Assembly: GCF_954871325.1 (NCBI RefSeq)
Contig: NC_088776.1
Location: forward strand, 29,312,508-29,376,507
DNA from: Gordionus sp. m RMFG-2023
Lineage: Eukaryota; Nematomorpha; Gordioida; Chordodea; Parachordodidae
Reading direction: 5' to 3'
DNA: 64,000 nt
Shown: positions 1 through 12,800 of the stretch, one piece after another
How positions within the stretch are numbered: position 1 is the first letter of the stretch
How the letters are laid out: each line of letters starts with the position of its first letter
Notes under the pieces: model-generated
Database searches by the model: none
What the model saw: the letters and a program-made list of their open reading frames with translations, nothing else
Told to the model about the DNA's origin: nothing
Translations under genes and position numbers: made by a program

Positions 1-231
1 TCTCATTAAAGCTTTAATTGCTGCTACCGCTTTAGGGTACGCCTTGACATAATCTATTGGGGGGGGACTCCTCTGCATTAAGCATCGTATGGTAGTATGG
101 CGCGAAAACCCTAGATAGTCCTGTTATAGAGTATGTATAATGATTTAGGATTCCTAGGACTTCCAAGGCAATGTCTCGTTCTATTGCCATGGCCTGTAAA
201 GTGTGCATGTAAAGTACCACCTGGCAGAACC

Positions 232-1017
232 TTAATCGGGTTTTGTATCCTGGAATATGATATGCTCGTTTGCATGAAAGATTATGACATCGTCTAAGTA
301 AACTGAATAATTAGCTGACTTGATCCATTTGGCACATAAATCTAGCACTATGTTTTGGAGGGCGTAGGGTGAGAAACCTGCCCCCATCGGGAGGGTCTTG
401 TATCTGTACTTGTTGCTCGCTGTGGCGAAACCAAAAAATCGACGCCTGCTTTGGGCCAGTGGGATCGAATAGAAGGCTGATTTGAGGTCAATTTTCGTTG
501 CTTTCCTCGCGCCGGCTAACATGGGGGCGATCATCGGGATTGTTTTGAGCTTGAATGGGTATTTGATCAAGTTTTTGGAGACGTTGGAGAAATCAGATAT
601 GACCCTCGGGGTCCCGTCTGCTTTTGGGATGAGGAATAGTGGGGAACAGAATGTGGCATCCGTTTGTTCGATTACTCCCCCTTCTACTAGCTGGTTGACG
701 ATCGGCATATACTTCGTGGCCAGTCTTATAAATCTGTTCTTGAAGAAGCCTCCGTTACCAGCTATGGCCTGGTTATCAAATTTGGGACAGAAACCCCTAA
801 CTGCTATCTTCCTAGTAAACGACGATTGGAGGGGGTGTGGCTTCAAGGTAACAATGGACAGATCCATTCGGGCTTGGAGGTTAAGTTCGACTCCATCCGT
901 GGTGTCTATGCCCATGAGTCGTAGCAGCCTGTGAAACCGGCCGATCGTAGCGCTATCTACCGTCGGCGCAGACGGAGGATTCGACGTTAACGGTGAGCCG
1001 ATCATTATGGCCAACAT
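232..1017 (-). pseudogene. Reverse-transcriptase fossil, left (inverted) arm
   Basis: This is the inverted copy of the RT stretch at 1007-1804. It has the same palm motifs, including SPLFLIPKADGTPR and YLDD, and differs from the right copy mainly in the few residues encoded by the palindrome spacer. It is a fossil fragment of the retroelement. Confidence 0.8.
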
Positions 1018-1804
1018 ATTCTCAAACAGAATATCACCATATAGTGCCGCTATTCTTCCTCCGTCTGCGCCGACGGTAGATAGCGCTACGATCGGCCGGT
1101 TTCACAGGCTGCTACGACTCATGGGCATAGACACCACGGATGGAGTCGAACTTAACCTCCAAGCCCGAATGGATCTGTCCATTGTTACCTTGAAGCCACA
1201 CCCCCTCCAATCGTCGTTTACTAGGAAGATAGCAGTTAGGGGTTTCTGTCCCAAATTTGATAACCAGGCCATAGCTGGTAACGGAGGCTTCTTCAAGAAC
1301 AGATTTATAAGACTGGCCACGAAGTATATGCCGATCGTCAACCAGCTAGTAGAAGGGGGAGTAATCGAACAAACGGATGCCACATTCTGTTCCCCACTAT
1401 TCCTCATCCCAAAAGCAGACGGGACCCCGAGGGTCATATCTGATTTCTCCAACGTCTCCAAAAACTTCATCAAATACCCATTCAAACTCAAAACAATCCC
1501 GATGATCGCCCCCATGTTAGCCGGCGCGAGGAAAGCAACGAAAATTGACCTCAAATCAGCCTTCTATTCGATCCCACTGGCCCAAAGCAGGCGTCGATTT
1601 TTTGGTTTCGCCACAGCGAGCAACAAGTACAGATACAAGACCCTCCCGATGGGGGCAGGTTTCTCACCCTACGCCCTCCAAAACATAGTGCTAGATATAT
1701 GTGCCAAATGGATCAAGTCAGCTAATTATTCAGTTTACTTAGACGATGTCATAATCTTTCATGCAAACGAGCATATCATATTCCAGGATACAAAACCCGA
1801 TTAA
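1007..1804 (+). pseudogene. Reverse-transcriptase fossil, right arm
   Basis: The predicted protein shows RT fingers and palm: SPLFLIPKADGTPRVISDFS, then KIDLKSAFYSIPL with the first catalytic Asp, LPMGAGFSPYALQ, and the YLDD box. The order and spacing are those of retroelement polymerases. It lies just upstream of an RNase H stretch of the same element. The open stretch begins inside the palindrome spacer, so its apparent start is not the native one. Confidence 0.85.
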
Positions 1805-1957
1805 GGTTCTGCCAGGTGGTACTTTACAAGCACACTTTACAGGCCATGGCCATAGAACGAGACATTACCTTGGAAGTCCTAGGAATTCTAAATCATTATA
1901 CATACTCTATAACAGGACTATCTAGGGTTTTCGCGCCATACTACCATACGATGCTTA

Positions 1958-2743
1958 ATGCAGAGGAGTCCCCCCCCAATAGATTATGTCAAGGCGTACC
2001 CTAAAGCGGTAGCAGCAATTAAAGCTTTAATGAGACCGTTTCCTTTCACCTTCCCAGTGAATGCCATTATTCATGTGGATGCATCGAATACTCATATTGG
2101 TATAGCTGACGGAATGGAGGACCGTTTCTCGTTCACATTTGAAGAAGCCAAGCACGCTCTTGAAATACCGGACCAATCGACTCATCATATAAACCAGAAG
2201 GAGCTTTTGGCCATCTGGGTAGGGTGCAAATATGCCCTCAATAAATATGGCACGGTCCCAGCCTTGGTCACGGATAGCCAAGTAGCGTATACCATAATCA
2301 AAAAGGGAGGATCAAGGTCCCCAGCTTGCGAATTCCTGGTTACCAAGATAATGCTAGCAATTGGTTTCCTCAATTTCGTTCACTTAGCCCGAAATCTAAC
2401 TTGGATAGCCTCCGAAGCGAATCTAGCAGATCAACCCAGCAGAGCCTGGACAGGGAACGAGGAAGCGCACAATTTCCTACACGATATCAATGTGGAGGGT
2501 TTACCCCCAATTGATCAAGCCTTCCCGTTCATGAGAGCTTCGACGCCCCTCAGATTAGACGAGGAAGTGGACAGCCAAAACTTTGTCACACCCGAAGCAG
2601 CAAACATCGATGCACTAGAATACGATTTCGACCCGGCCATCTTTGAGGACACCCTCAACTTGACGGACACGGACGAGACTATAACTTCGGCGGTTCTATT
2701 AGCTAACGAGGAACAACAAAGAGTTGGCCCCGAGGAACAATAG
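1958..2743 (+). pseudogene. RNase H fossil of the same retroelement
   Basis: The stretch encodes an RNase H fold with the four expected acidic positions in order: HVDAS, NQKELLAIW, VTDSQ and ANLADQPSR. An acidic tail of about 90 residues with no recognised domain follows. It begins within the right palindrome arm and extends into unique sequence, which shows that the right arm belongs to the longer copy. Confidence 0.8.
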
Positions 2744-3340
2744 CCCTTGCACCACCCCCCCCCCCAATATTATAACCAATTATTAACAACTACTTTGTAA
2801 ATATATACTAGCATTATTAATAAATAAATTATATATCATCGAAAAACCACTTAAAAATTATCAGCTCAATAGCTATCACCCACCCATGGCCCCAAAGTTA
2901 TACTTAAAACGTATAGATGTAAATTACTAGGCCAAGGGTGGGAATGAGGACAGGCAATACCCCTCCTCCCCTTGCTATTAAGCCGAATCCCTATTATCAA
3001 AACCGATCTGGGGGAAAAATTCTTAGGGACCCAAATCCAGCCCAAAAAGGACTGAAGAAAGAAAGTTCTATGCCTATAAATAGGCAAGTCAAGAAATAAA
3101 CAATTGTTTTTCGATTATATTCTTCAAAATAAATTTTATTCCTTGATCGTTGGGCCCCAAAAATTTTCCCCCAGACGTCAATCATCATTATCACCATTTT
3201 ATCATTGTATTGTATAAATCCGCGATATTATTATGTAAATACTAATCGTCATTTATGTTTATAATATTATTTGCAAAAGCTAATAAAATCAGTTAGATGG
3301 CCCGGCGCGGCCTCAGGGCTCTCCAGTACCTTGTGTACTG

Positions 3341-4785
3341 GGGAGTCCTGCAAATTTTGGATGATATTTCTTCCATTTTAGCGATTTTTTTTAAATTTTC
3401 AATTTAAATACAAGTGTTTAGTCCCCTAGTATCTATTAATATTAATATCAAATTTACTTTAAAAATTTTCTAGGAGATATAAGATAAGCCATGTTCCCAA
3501 TTTTTAGCGATTTTTGTTTTCGATTTAGAACCTATCCCATAATATCATTATTAACATTTACTTTGAATTTTGATTGATTATTAATTTCGAAAGAAATATA
3601 ACAACGAGAATTTAAAATAAAAATGAAGGAAGTGGTTGGTTGATATGATTTATAACTCAGCTTAAATTATTAATATTAAAAATTTAAAAAAAAATAAAAC
3701 TAATTTTATAATACAATAAAATATATTTTTCTTTTTGTTGATATTTTTTAAGAAAAAATATAAAGTACAGTAATGTTTTGCGTTACCGTTACTCAAAAAA
3801 AGAAACGCCTTTCCGTTACTCGTTACCTCAAGAAAAAGGTAACCAATGGCGTTACTTTTTTAACGTTATATCACAGCAATAATTAAAAGAAATCAGGAAT
3901 TTTTTTTAGGAAAATTGGGAAAAGGCATTAATCAATAGACGACGTGTTTTGGGGTAACTTAAGTAAAAAATTGAAAAATTACGCCAAAAGCTGGAGATTC
4001 CTATAGAATAGTAGATATTTAAGAAATTTAGATATTAAGTTTTAGTTCAAATCAAAAAACCCCTAAATTGTTTTTGTTAGGAATGAAGTTTTATAATTGT
4101 ATTTGCAATAACTGTTAAAATCTAGCCCTTACCTTTTGAAATATTAATCATAGATAACAGTCATATATAGTCTTAACAAATTTTTAAATGTCTAGCTCTT
4201 AGGAAAAATAGTTATAGACGTTTTCCTTCTCGATCTGCTACCTGTCAGGGTCTCCTCTATAGTTAGACCGGCAAATTTCGATAGATAAATTTGCCATATA
4301 TAACCCTCCTTTTGAATAAACTCTGATTTCACTTAATTTTTGTTCTATTGTTAGTTAGAATAAGTTATTTAAAAATTGGATACAATAAAATTTATTAAAA
4401 CAAATAATTTATTTATTGTTCGAATAAATAGTTTTAATTAAAGAAAAATTAATTAAATTATGCTATAAATGAAAATTAATTTTATTTCAAAAAAATATAT
4501 ATCAAGAACTAAACAACTTCAAAAAAAAATATAGAAAATATATATGTGACAAGTTAATCGTGAATAATTACCGATATGATTCTGAATCTTGATTTATCAC
4601 GTTCTTTACTGAATCTGTAAAAAATCATGGTGACTAACTTGTACTGTAATTTAATATTTTTATTACTCTTGTTCATACCTGAACTTGATGTTTATATATT
4701 TTTTTTAGTTTTTTTATTGACATTTTAATTATAATAATATTTACTTTAAGATTAAGATATTTTTATAAAAAATTTATTTATATTA
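3341..4785. other. AT-rich intergenic stretch with repeat debris
   Basis: No coding region is seen. A block at about 3775-3890 carries GTTAC/GTAAC inverted motifs, the same motif as at 11230-11430, 19770-19800 and inside the Ku80 insertion at 20210-20340. A C/G-richer patch near 4210-4320 has partial resemblance to 8985-9060. Confidence 0.4.
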
Positions 4786-4998
4786 CAATGTTGTGATGAT
4801 TTAATGAAACATATTGACGATTAAATTAAAACCCATCCATATAAAATTATTTTCTTTGCAAAAATAATTAAAATATAGACAAGAAAATTCTTTTATTACT
4901 CCTTTAGTTATTTTAATTATTTTTGCAAAGAAAATAATTTTATATAGATGAGGTTTAATTTAATCGTCAATATGTTTATTTAAATCATCACAACACTG
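4786..4998. mobile_element. Tc1/mariner-type foldback MITE with TA target site
   Basis: Two arms of about 85 bp pair as inverted repeats around a spacer near 4876-4910. The ends read CAATGTTGTGATGATTT and its complement, and the element is flanked on both sides by TA (4784-4785 and 4999-5000). It has no coding capacity. Confidence 0.8.
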
Positions 4999-5005
4999 TA
5001 AATAA

Positions 5006-5165
5006 CAGAAACCTGCTCGGCCGTGTACACGGGCTGATCCTTTAATATTTTTATATATACTCGGGCCTGACCAAAAAATTTGGACTGGGTCTGAATAAAA
5101 CCCGCAACGGGCAGAAAAAAATTTCTTAAAAAAATCCGGGCCGAATCTTGCAAATGGTATCTCTG
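5006..5165. mobile_element. GC-rich hAT MITE (CCCGG family)
   Basis: The ends CAGAAACCTGC and GCAAATGGTATCTCTG match those of the CAGAGACCTGCAG family found at 14832-16286 and 11964-19760. The interior has the CGGGCC-type subterminal motifs that mark this family. No clear 8-bp target duplication remains. Confidence 0.6.
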
Positions 5166-5651
5166 CAGGAAAAAATTGAAAATATACATCAAAATTTAAA
5201 AATTATTAACTAAATTAGAAGAGATAATTTTTTCTTACTATAATTATCAACTAAAAGTTTTGCTTTTACAAATAATAAGCTATAAAATAAAAACCTTAAT
5301 ATATAAACTTATTTTCGTTCATTAAAAAAAACACAAATTGAGACTTAAATATAATTGTTTTCTTTTTGCTAACTCAACCTAAAAATATTTGACCTTTAAA
5401 TTTATATTTTTATAATTTATCGTTGTTTTGTATGCATTTTTTATCTTACGATTTGAAATTAATTGATATTAGTGTTGGTCAAATAAGGTCAATAGTATAT
5501 TTGACTATGGTCAAATACTCTGAAATGTGTCTTTTAATATTAAATAGCATTTAATTATTATGCCCCTTTTTAAATGAACCTGTTTATCAATTTAATTACA
5601 ATCTATTTGAATAATCAATATTATAACAATCATTTTATTTATTCTAATAAG

Positions 5652-5877
5652 TAATGTTATTAAGGCTCGTTTTGAGCCTTTAAAAACGGCTAACTCAATA
5701 TTTTATCCAGAAAAAATATTACGTATGTGAAGATTCTGCTCTTAGAAAGAACAAAGGTCTAGACATATATTATCGAAATCTTGAGGCTTAGGCTATATTT
5801 CTTTGGCTAAATTATTAAGTTAGCCTTTTTAAAAAATCGGCTCAAAACGAGCCGTTTAACAACACTACTAACAAGTA
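5652..5877. mobile_element. MITE of the TAGTGTTGTTAAAC family
   Basis: The ends are TAATGTTATTAAGG and, on the other strand, TAGTGTTGTTAAACGG. The flanking 8-bp duplication is CTAATAAG / CTAACAAG. The interior is short, non-coding and palindromic near both ends (GGCTCGTTTTGAGCC). Sister copies lie at 42614-42827, 49430-49605 and, decayed, near 8423-8633. Confidence 0.75.
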
Positions 5878-6019
5878 TACATAATTTAAATTAATTATAA
5901 AATAAATAAATTAATATTAGTATAGTAGTATTTTACATACAAATGTGTTCCATTGTATGTTAGCGGCAACGTGTTATTTTTTTAAATTTAATTTTAAAAT
6001 TTAAAAATCGGATAATAAA

Positions 6020-7988
6020 TTTTAAATCCCAAGGCGTGACGGGCCTTCCCAAAATTTTCCCCGGGCGTGATCGGGCGTGAACATCAATTTCTCGTGAATC
6101 ACGGAAATTTTTTAAAATTGTTTTTTTATAAATATAAATTTGCAATTTTATAATTATAAATTTGCAATTTTTTAATTATATTATATATTTTCTTATTTAA
6201 TTTAGTTCTTTTTTAAAAAAGAATAATTTATGAAAACTAAAAATCTTCCGCATTTTATAAACAACATCCGGTATCATTTTGTTTTTCTTTTTATGTTTGG
6301 GTGTTTTTTATCGCGAGACTTTATGCTAAATTTTACTTAAACTTTTTACAGAAAAGTCAGTTATATTTTATTTGTAAAGATCTTCTATCTAAATGCAACA
6401 GAAAGTGAAGGATTTTAAAGCTAGGCCAAGAGATAAATGCTGGTGTTACATATGGATAACAAAATATAAAAGTTGTGAACCGGAAAACTCTCATGATACT
6501 ATAGGTCCAAAAATATACTATAAAATAAAATTTAAGATTAAAAGCATGACCAATAATAATTACTTGTCCATAATCACTGATATTTGACGGATGACTATAA
6601 AATCTAAGTTTTTTAACCATTACAGGGCATATTATTATTAAGGATTTTAAATTAAAAACATTTGTTGTAATACAGAAGTATAAAATTACTTAAATAAATG
6701 TATAGTTGTGAGTGATAACGGAGCAAATCTTATAAGTGCATTCAAAGATGACGAAAAGCTAGCATGTATATGCCATATACTAAATAATATGCATTATATT
6801 TTTGACAATTGTTTAACTGAAATAGCCTTATTTCAAACAATCTACAGCTAATATAAAACTAAGCCACACCCTTAAACAAGATGTAATAGCTAGAATAACG
6901 AGATGGAACTCTGTATATATATCATGATACAGAGTTTCTTAAAATCATATTCTGAAATGCAGGTATTGTTTAGCAAGCAAAAATTAAATAGATAAGCCAC
7001 AATTCATATCAGTATCATACGCGAGTTAGATAAATTTTTATCAATATTTAAAGAATACTCGGATAATCTGAGAGCAGATTCTCGTCCCACAATAAATAAA
7101 GTTTTTCTATGGAAACAAAAATTAATAAAATTTTGTTATCCTTCTAAACGTGATACAATAATAATCAAAACCTTAAAAACAGAACAAGATTTCTTTTAAA
7201 ATATTATTATGCAGCCACTACATAAGGTAGGCTGAATTCTAGATCTGAATTTCAAAAGACTTAAGTTTTTAATAAAAGAAGAAAATGATTATATATAAAA
7301 CAATCATAAAAATGCTAAATGATATAAAATTAGATGATATGCATAAGTCGATGCCAACTATCATTTATAACTTTCCCAACTTATCCTAAACTCATAAAAA
7401 ACCGTATATTCTAAATGGTCAATACCAACTATCACTTTCCTAATTCATCCTACACTCATAAAAGACCATATATTCTAAAAAAAAAATTACAGAATTTCTA
7501 GATGATTCTAATGAAGCATCAACATCAATGAAAGCTGTGAGGATGAACTTAAAAGATTCATATAAGATAAATAACGACAATATTTTGAAGTTTTGGAAGC
7601 AGGAATATTTATTTCCTTTTTTGAGAAAATTATCGAGTAAAATTTTGTCAGCTGCAAGTTCGGCTTCTAGTGAAAAGTTATTTTCTATAGTCAATCTCTT
7701 ATTAGAGGAAAGGCGTACACAATTGAAATAAAAAAAGATTAACATTCTTCTTTTTCTAAATAAATTTCGATTTATAGATTATATTTATTTTTTGTTATTA
7801 ATATGGATTATGAAATTAGAGAAATAAATTGAATGAATTCAAAAAATTGTAAAATTATAGCAATAGTTTTGAAAAATTTAAAAACACCGTGAATTTTCGG
7901 GCGTGAATCAAAATATTGCTTGTGAGCGGGCGGGTCGGGTCGAAATTTTTTAATGGTAAGCGTGAATGGGCGTGAATTTTTCGCCCAC
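6020..7988 (+). mobile_element. hAT element, copy A (GGGCGTGAA family)
   Basis: Both ends carry repeated GGGCGTGAA-type motifs in otherwise AT-rich DNA. The right end reads CGCCCACCTCTA, complement TAGAGGTGGGCG, a typical hAT start. A second, minus-strand copy with the same ends and transposase lies at 50111-51318. The exact left boundary and target duplication are not clear. Confidence 0.65.
6700..7731 (+). pseudogene. Broken hAT transposase
   Basis: Fragments of a hAT transposase appear in several frames: VSDNGANLISAF followed by ACICHILNNMHYIF near 6705-6800 (catalytic core with the CxxH-type motif), ARITRWNSVY near 6890, then a well-kept C-terminal dimerisation region at 7528-7731 with ILKFWKQ, ILSAASSASSEKLFS and LLEERRTQL. 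Frameshifts and stops break it between these blocks, so it cannot be active. Upstream DNA (6390-6590) is open but shows no recognisable BED finger. Confidence 0.8.
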
Positions 7989-8422
7989 CTCTACTTGGAA
8001 TACCCACCCTAAGAATTTCACAAATTTTATCATGAACTTTTTGATATAATTTATATTAGTTTTTCCATAGCAAAATTTAACGGTAGAATTATCTACAATT
8101 CATAAGATAGGTATTCTAAACATGTTGAAATTCATTTCCGGTAAAATCAGATTTTTAAATTTAAAAACGCGCTCAAAAAATTACTTAAAGTTGAAAAAAC
8201 ACATTGCCGCTAACATATATACACAATAATAAATAATCTGCAGCATGTACACATATATTTTCTGCTTCTCCTCAACGATGGCAAATTAAAAAGTTAAATT
8301 TTGGAAAATAATGAATAAAAAACCAACTAACTTTCACGAATGATTAAATGTATTTTGTTTTTTATTCTTCAAAAGTTAATAATCTTATTTAAAATATTTG
8401 CAATGTTTGTGGGTGAATACAA

Positions 8423-8633
8423 TATTGTTAGACACTCCATATAGTCGATTTTTAAAAAGGCGAAATCAAGATTTTCGCCAAAATATTATTACCTAGGTCT
8501 CTACATTTCGCTAATAGAAGTCCAAACTTTTCTGCCATTTGTAGGCAAAACCTATAAACTTGAGTAATTTACTTTTGGCTAAAATATTTAGTTAACCGTT
8601 TTAAATCGAGCCTTTTAACAAAACTAATTAAAT
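8423..8633. mobile_element. Decayed MITE of the TAGTGTTGTTAAAC family
   Basis: The right end CCTTTTAACAAAACTA and the order of internal motifs match 5652-5877 and 42614-42827. The left end is eroded and no target duplication is visible. Confidence 0.45.
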
Positions 8634-9817
8634 GTGACTAGTTAGAGAATCCTTTTCTTGTTGCAGATAATATATCAAAAAATAGTGTACATTTTTATTT
8701 TTTTAAACATTACAACAAATAAATTATATTTTAGTTCCTTTCATTAATTTATTATATAAATTATTTATTAAATAAAAAAATATTATAATCATAAAGTAAC
8801 CTAAAAATATTGGATTAGATCGGTTTCAAAAAATATATCGGTGCCGATCCGATATATAATATCGACACAGCCATAATTAATATATCATTGACTAGTGATG
8901 CCCCTTGACGGAACCCGATTCCCGCGATGCGGGGAAAAATATCGGGTCTGGCCCTACAAATTGTTTAAAATATTTTTAGTGTCAAACAAGATAATTAGGC
9001 AAATTTATCTCGTTTTCCTTCATAAATAGTTATACGCCGGGTAACTTGTAAAAATATGTTCTACGAGCTAAGCTGCCTAAAAGTTATTAGAGACTGCCGA
9101 AAAATTTTTTTATGGCCGGAAAGAAACAAAACGCAAAAATATCTTTTATTCGGAGACTATGCTTTATACCAATTCGCTAAACCAAACCTATATAATTTCC
9201 TGAACAATGGTTTTATTTAGCATATATTGCTGTAATTTGCCATAATTAAGGTCCATAATTACTGTTAAATCTAACATACCTTTTTATATCTTAACTGTTA
9301 TAAATATATTTTATTCCTAGGATAAAATAACTCAACCACGACTAATATTATACAAATTAAATTATAAAAAAATTATCTGAAGTGTAATAAAAATTACTTG
9401 AAAAAATTATAATAAATTATACAAAAAATAAGCAATCTATAATAATGACTTGCCTAGGTTATTCCGAATCACCACGATTTTCACTTATTCCTAAAAACTT
9501 GCTGAATCAAGATTCTAAATCATCATGGGCTGATTCCGGATTATTATTATTCTTGATTAACCTAAATACAATTAATATTATCCTTATAAAATTTAAATTC
9601 CCTTTTTTTTAATAAAAATTTATAACAAAAATAATTTTTGAAAAAATATGAATTATATTTTATAAAATATTCTTAAAGTTATGAAACCAGCTATTTGTTT
9701 TATAAAAAACTATTAAAAATGGGATTGGTTTATGTCAATACAGGCACCGATCCGATACCATTTCTCTTGATGCAGCTCTAATCTCGATCATTTTATCAAA
9801 AACAATATAGATTCCAG
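8634..9817. other. Decayed repeats upstream of the first visible Ku80 exon
   Basis: No exon is recognised. Blocks with ATCGGTGCCGATCCGAT at about 8845-8860 and its near-complement around 9745-9760 suggest an old inverted-repeat element. A CCCGCGATGCGGGG hairpin lies near 8920-8935. The preceding Ku80 exons must be further left, unrecognised here, or outside the window. Confidence 0.4.
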
Positions 9818-12800
9818 TTTACAAATTTTTGGGAGACGGCTGTATTGAATTCTTATGGGACGAAACTATGTCATATACGAAGTCTAAAAATAGGCTAGGG
9901 GATAATGAAGACAAGGCAGCTTTTAAATGCGCATTTGAAAATTTAGTTACGGCTATGTACGAGTCAGATTTGATAGCCATCGCTCGCTACCAGAGTGCTA
10001 ACAAAAGGGTCGCTTCAAACCAGCCGAAAATAGTTGCTCTAACTCCTAAAATCAAAAATAATTATCGAGTAAAGTTTTTTTTATAGATTTCAGGTTATGC
10101 TATTGACCTTGTAAAATATATGTAATATTTAGTCGGAATTTAATTGTTATATTTGGGAAAATATAATGAAAATTAATTAATTAATCTTTTCTTACAAATT
10201 TTTTTCAAACTTGTAATTTGTCACCTAATAATTTGGTTAGTGATCTGGCTTATAATTTTAAATTTAGAGCAAGGTGAGATTTTAAGGAATATGTATTAGT
10301 ATTGTATATCTTTTGGAAAAACTTAAGAAATAATTTTTTTTCATAAATTAATTAAAATAAAATGAGACAAGTAAAATAACATTATAATTTTGTTTAGAAA
10401 TCCTTAGACTGCTAAGAATTCGTATTATCAACATTTTATTTTTATAGTGCCTCATATTGAACATTTTGCCATTTTTGGAGGATATCAGGCTTTATAAATT
10501 TCCCAATTTTATTGAAACCCACTCAAAATCTGCTGATCATAAAACTTTGGAAAATTCGAAAGATAATCCACATAATTTTGAAGTCATTGATAGATTAATC
10601 GATTCTATGAATATGATGTAAATATTATTTGAAATTTTAGGTTACCTTAATATCAGTGTGTCGAACCAATTCCATTTTTTAGTTTAATATTTTTACACGG
10701 TTTTGTTCCGATCCTATTATTTTTAACAATATATATTTGTTCCTTTCGGTTTTAGAAATACATATCCATTCCTTCTTTCTGTTTTTTATAAGTATTGATT
10801 TTTTAAAAATTAATTTCCAAATGACCCATAATAATCTAATAGAAATATTTGAAAATAAAAACTAAGTAAAGAAAATAAAATTTCTTTATTTTATTATAAA
10901 ATTTGATAAGAAATACAAATTTTGAATAACATAACTACATAAAAATTGGTATACTGTTTATTTTTTAACTATGCTAATTATTTAAAATAAATATCTGTAA
11001 CGGTTCACAAAATTAGCAGTTTATTAGGTTTCGCACTTCTGTTTTTTCTATATTTTGTTAAGTATAAACTTTTGAAAATTGTTTTATAAATTTAAATTAT
11101 GATAATTAGGTTGATATTAGGGATGAAACATCCCTTTTCTCTTTTTTTAAATTAGATTTTAAAATATAATAAATTTAATAATACAAAAAAAAGTATTTTT
11201 GTGAATATTAATAAATTCTTTCATTAATAGTAAATTAGTTTTGGGTTCCTTTATCAGCGAGGTCGCGCGATTCATTGGAAATTTTCATTGCTGTATACAT
11301 TACTTTAAAGATGTAATGTCGTTATTATTCGTTGCTGTTCAAAAAATGAACGTCGTTAGTTACTTTATCAAAATAAGAAACCACTTTTTCAAAAAAGTAA
11401 CGTCGTTTGTTACTTTCAAAATAAATTGTCATAGCAGATATTTTTATATTTACCATATGCTATGTATAAAAAGGTTATAAAAATACTATATTATTTGAAA
11501 AATATCGATCAATGTATAAATATTTTAAATTCCCTAAAATAATTATAATTAAGTAAAATGCTTTTTCAAACCATTTTGACATATTTATATTTAATCTAAT
11601 TGTTTTTCAAGTTCTGATCAGATAACGTTCAGCATTTTACAGTTTTTAGAATTTTTCATATCATGGCGAGGGAACAATTATTGGGTGGGAATTCATTATA
11701 TCTTTATTCATTTTTCAATATATATGAATGAATATAAGATTTAATTAGGTCTTATTAATCATTTGATCAAAAAAATAAGCTAAAATTAATATTTAATTAA
11801 ATTTAAAAAATATATAATAATATAATGTATAATTTGGCATTATAACTAAGTTTTTTCTTATTTTAAAAAGCAATGAGTAATCTCAAATGTTATTTTACTC
11901 CTTATCTTACCAAGTTAGTAACGAATGACATTTTTTATCCCTCATAACGGCATTATTTTTAACCAGAGAGAAGTACCATTTGCACAGCCCGGCTCGTATT
12001 TTTTTTTAAAAAAATTTCTGCCTGGCTCGGGTTTTATATTTTCAGGCCCGGCCCGGATTTTTTTAACATTTATTTTTAATTTTTATATATAATAATGACG
12101 ATTTTAAATATTGGTTTTAAAATGTACAACTCGGCTCGGGTATTAATATTTATAGACCCGGTGTAACGTGATATTTTAACTTAAATTTAAATTAACTCCC
12201 TTTAGTAATACTGACATTTATAATTGACGTTATAATATAACATTTAGTAATATGACATTTATGACTGACGTATAATGTTAAATGTTTTTATTATTTAGTA
12301 ATACTGACATGTAATGTTAAATCTTTTATTTACTGACATGTAATGTTAAAAAGTTTATATATATTTAGTAATACTGACATTTATGACTGACATGTAATGT
12401 TAAAAGTTTCTATTATTTAATATTACTGAAATTTATGACTGAGTGCAATGTTAAAAGTTTATATACATGACTGACAGATGATGCTTAAAGTATGTTTAGC
12501 ATATTGACGCTTATGAGTGACATATAATTAAAATTTTCTAATATGAAATTTATGAGACAGATAATATTTTAATTTCTGATATTTAGTTATATTTTATTCT
12601 CTACCTTTTTAAATTTTTTATACCTATAAATAATTTAACGTCGAAAACGTCATAGCTTAATTTAAAAAAAGCTTGATCAAAATCTATATACACACGGTAG
12701 GTTAAATTTATTCATATTTAAACATAAATTACATGTCATTCATCAAATGATTCAATATCGTACTTTTTATAAAAATATTTAAATAAATATATATAAAAAG

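Larger units (their letters stand above)
1..2035. repeat. Near-perfect palindrome, 979-bp arms
   Basis: Positions 1-979 are the reverse complement of 1057-2035 with no net indel (paired positions always sum to 2036) and only a handful of mismatches; the spacer is 980-1056. The left arm runs to the window edge, so the true repeat may be longer. Both arms carry the same reverse-transcriptase stretch in opposite orientation. It is either a real head-to-head duplication of a retroelement or an assembly/amplification chimera; the few mismatches favour two real copies. Confidence 0.95.
1..3340 (+). mobile_element. Fossil retroelement with RT and RNase H
   Basis: The body encodes a reverse transcriptase and an RNase H. 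The RNase H layout (DAS, INQKELLA, TDSQ, KGGSRS, LADQPSR) resembles DIRS-type elements more than classical Ty3 ones, but no recombinase or integrase is in view, so the family is unresolved. The region after 2744 ends in a poly-C tract and has a TATAAATAG box near 3075 followed by AATAAA signals near 3095, as in a terminal repeat with promoter and polyadenylation site. The element is broken, with at least two breaks, and its left part is duplicated in inverted orientation. High similarity between arms suggests a young rearrangement. Confidence 0.75.
5956..8217. mobile_element. Foldback repeat (TATGTTAGCGGC ends) split by a hAT
   Basis: The left end TATGTTAGCGGCAACGTG is mirrored on the right by CATTGCCGCTAACATA. 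The right half (about 7990-8217) matches one arm of the uninterrupted copy at 60060-60420 and of a third copy around 25970-26530. A hAT element occupies the middle. Confidence 0.65.

Noticed and set aside
482-934. 150-residue plus-strand open frame
   Set aside because: It is the antisense shadow of the RT stretch in the palindrome; the mirror frame exists at 1102-1554.
2866-3197. Two overlapping minus-strand frames near the retroelement end
   Set aside because: They lie across the promoter/polyadenylation-like tail and show no domain.
3290-3350. tRNA-like or structured RNA near the C/G-rich patch
   Set aside because: No cloverleaf with A and B boxes could be built; the patch is probably retroelement tail.
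6393-6587. Possible N-terminal BED finger of hAT copy A
   Set aside because: Only one Cys pair-like spacing and no His ligands; not supportable.
11241-11480. 79-residue frame as a small gene
   Set aside because: It lies within a GTTAC-type inverted repeat and has no start context or similarity.
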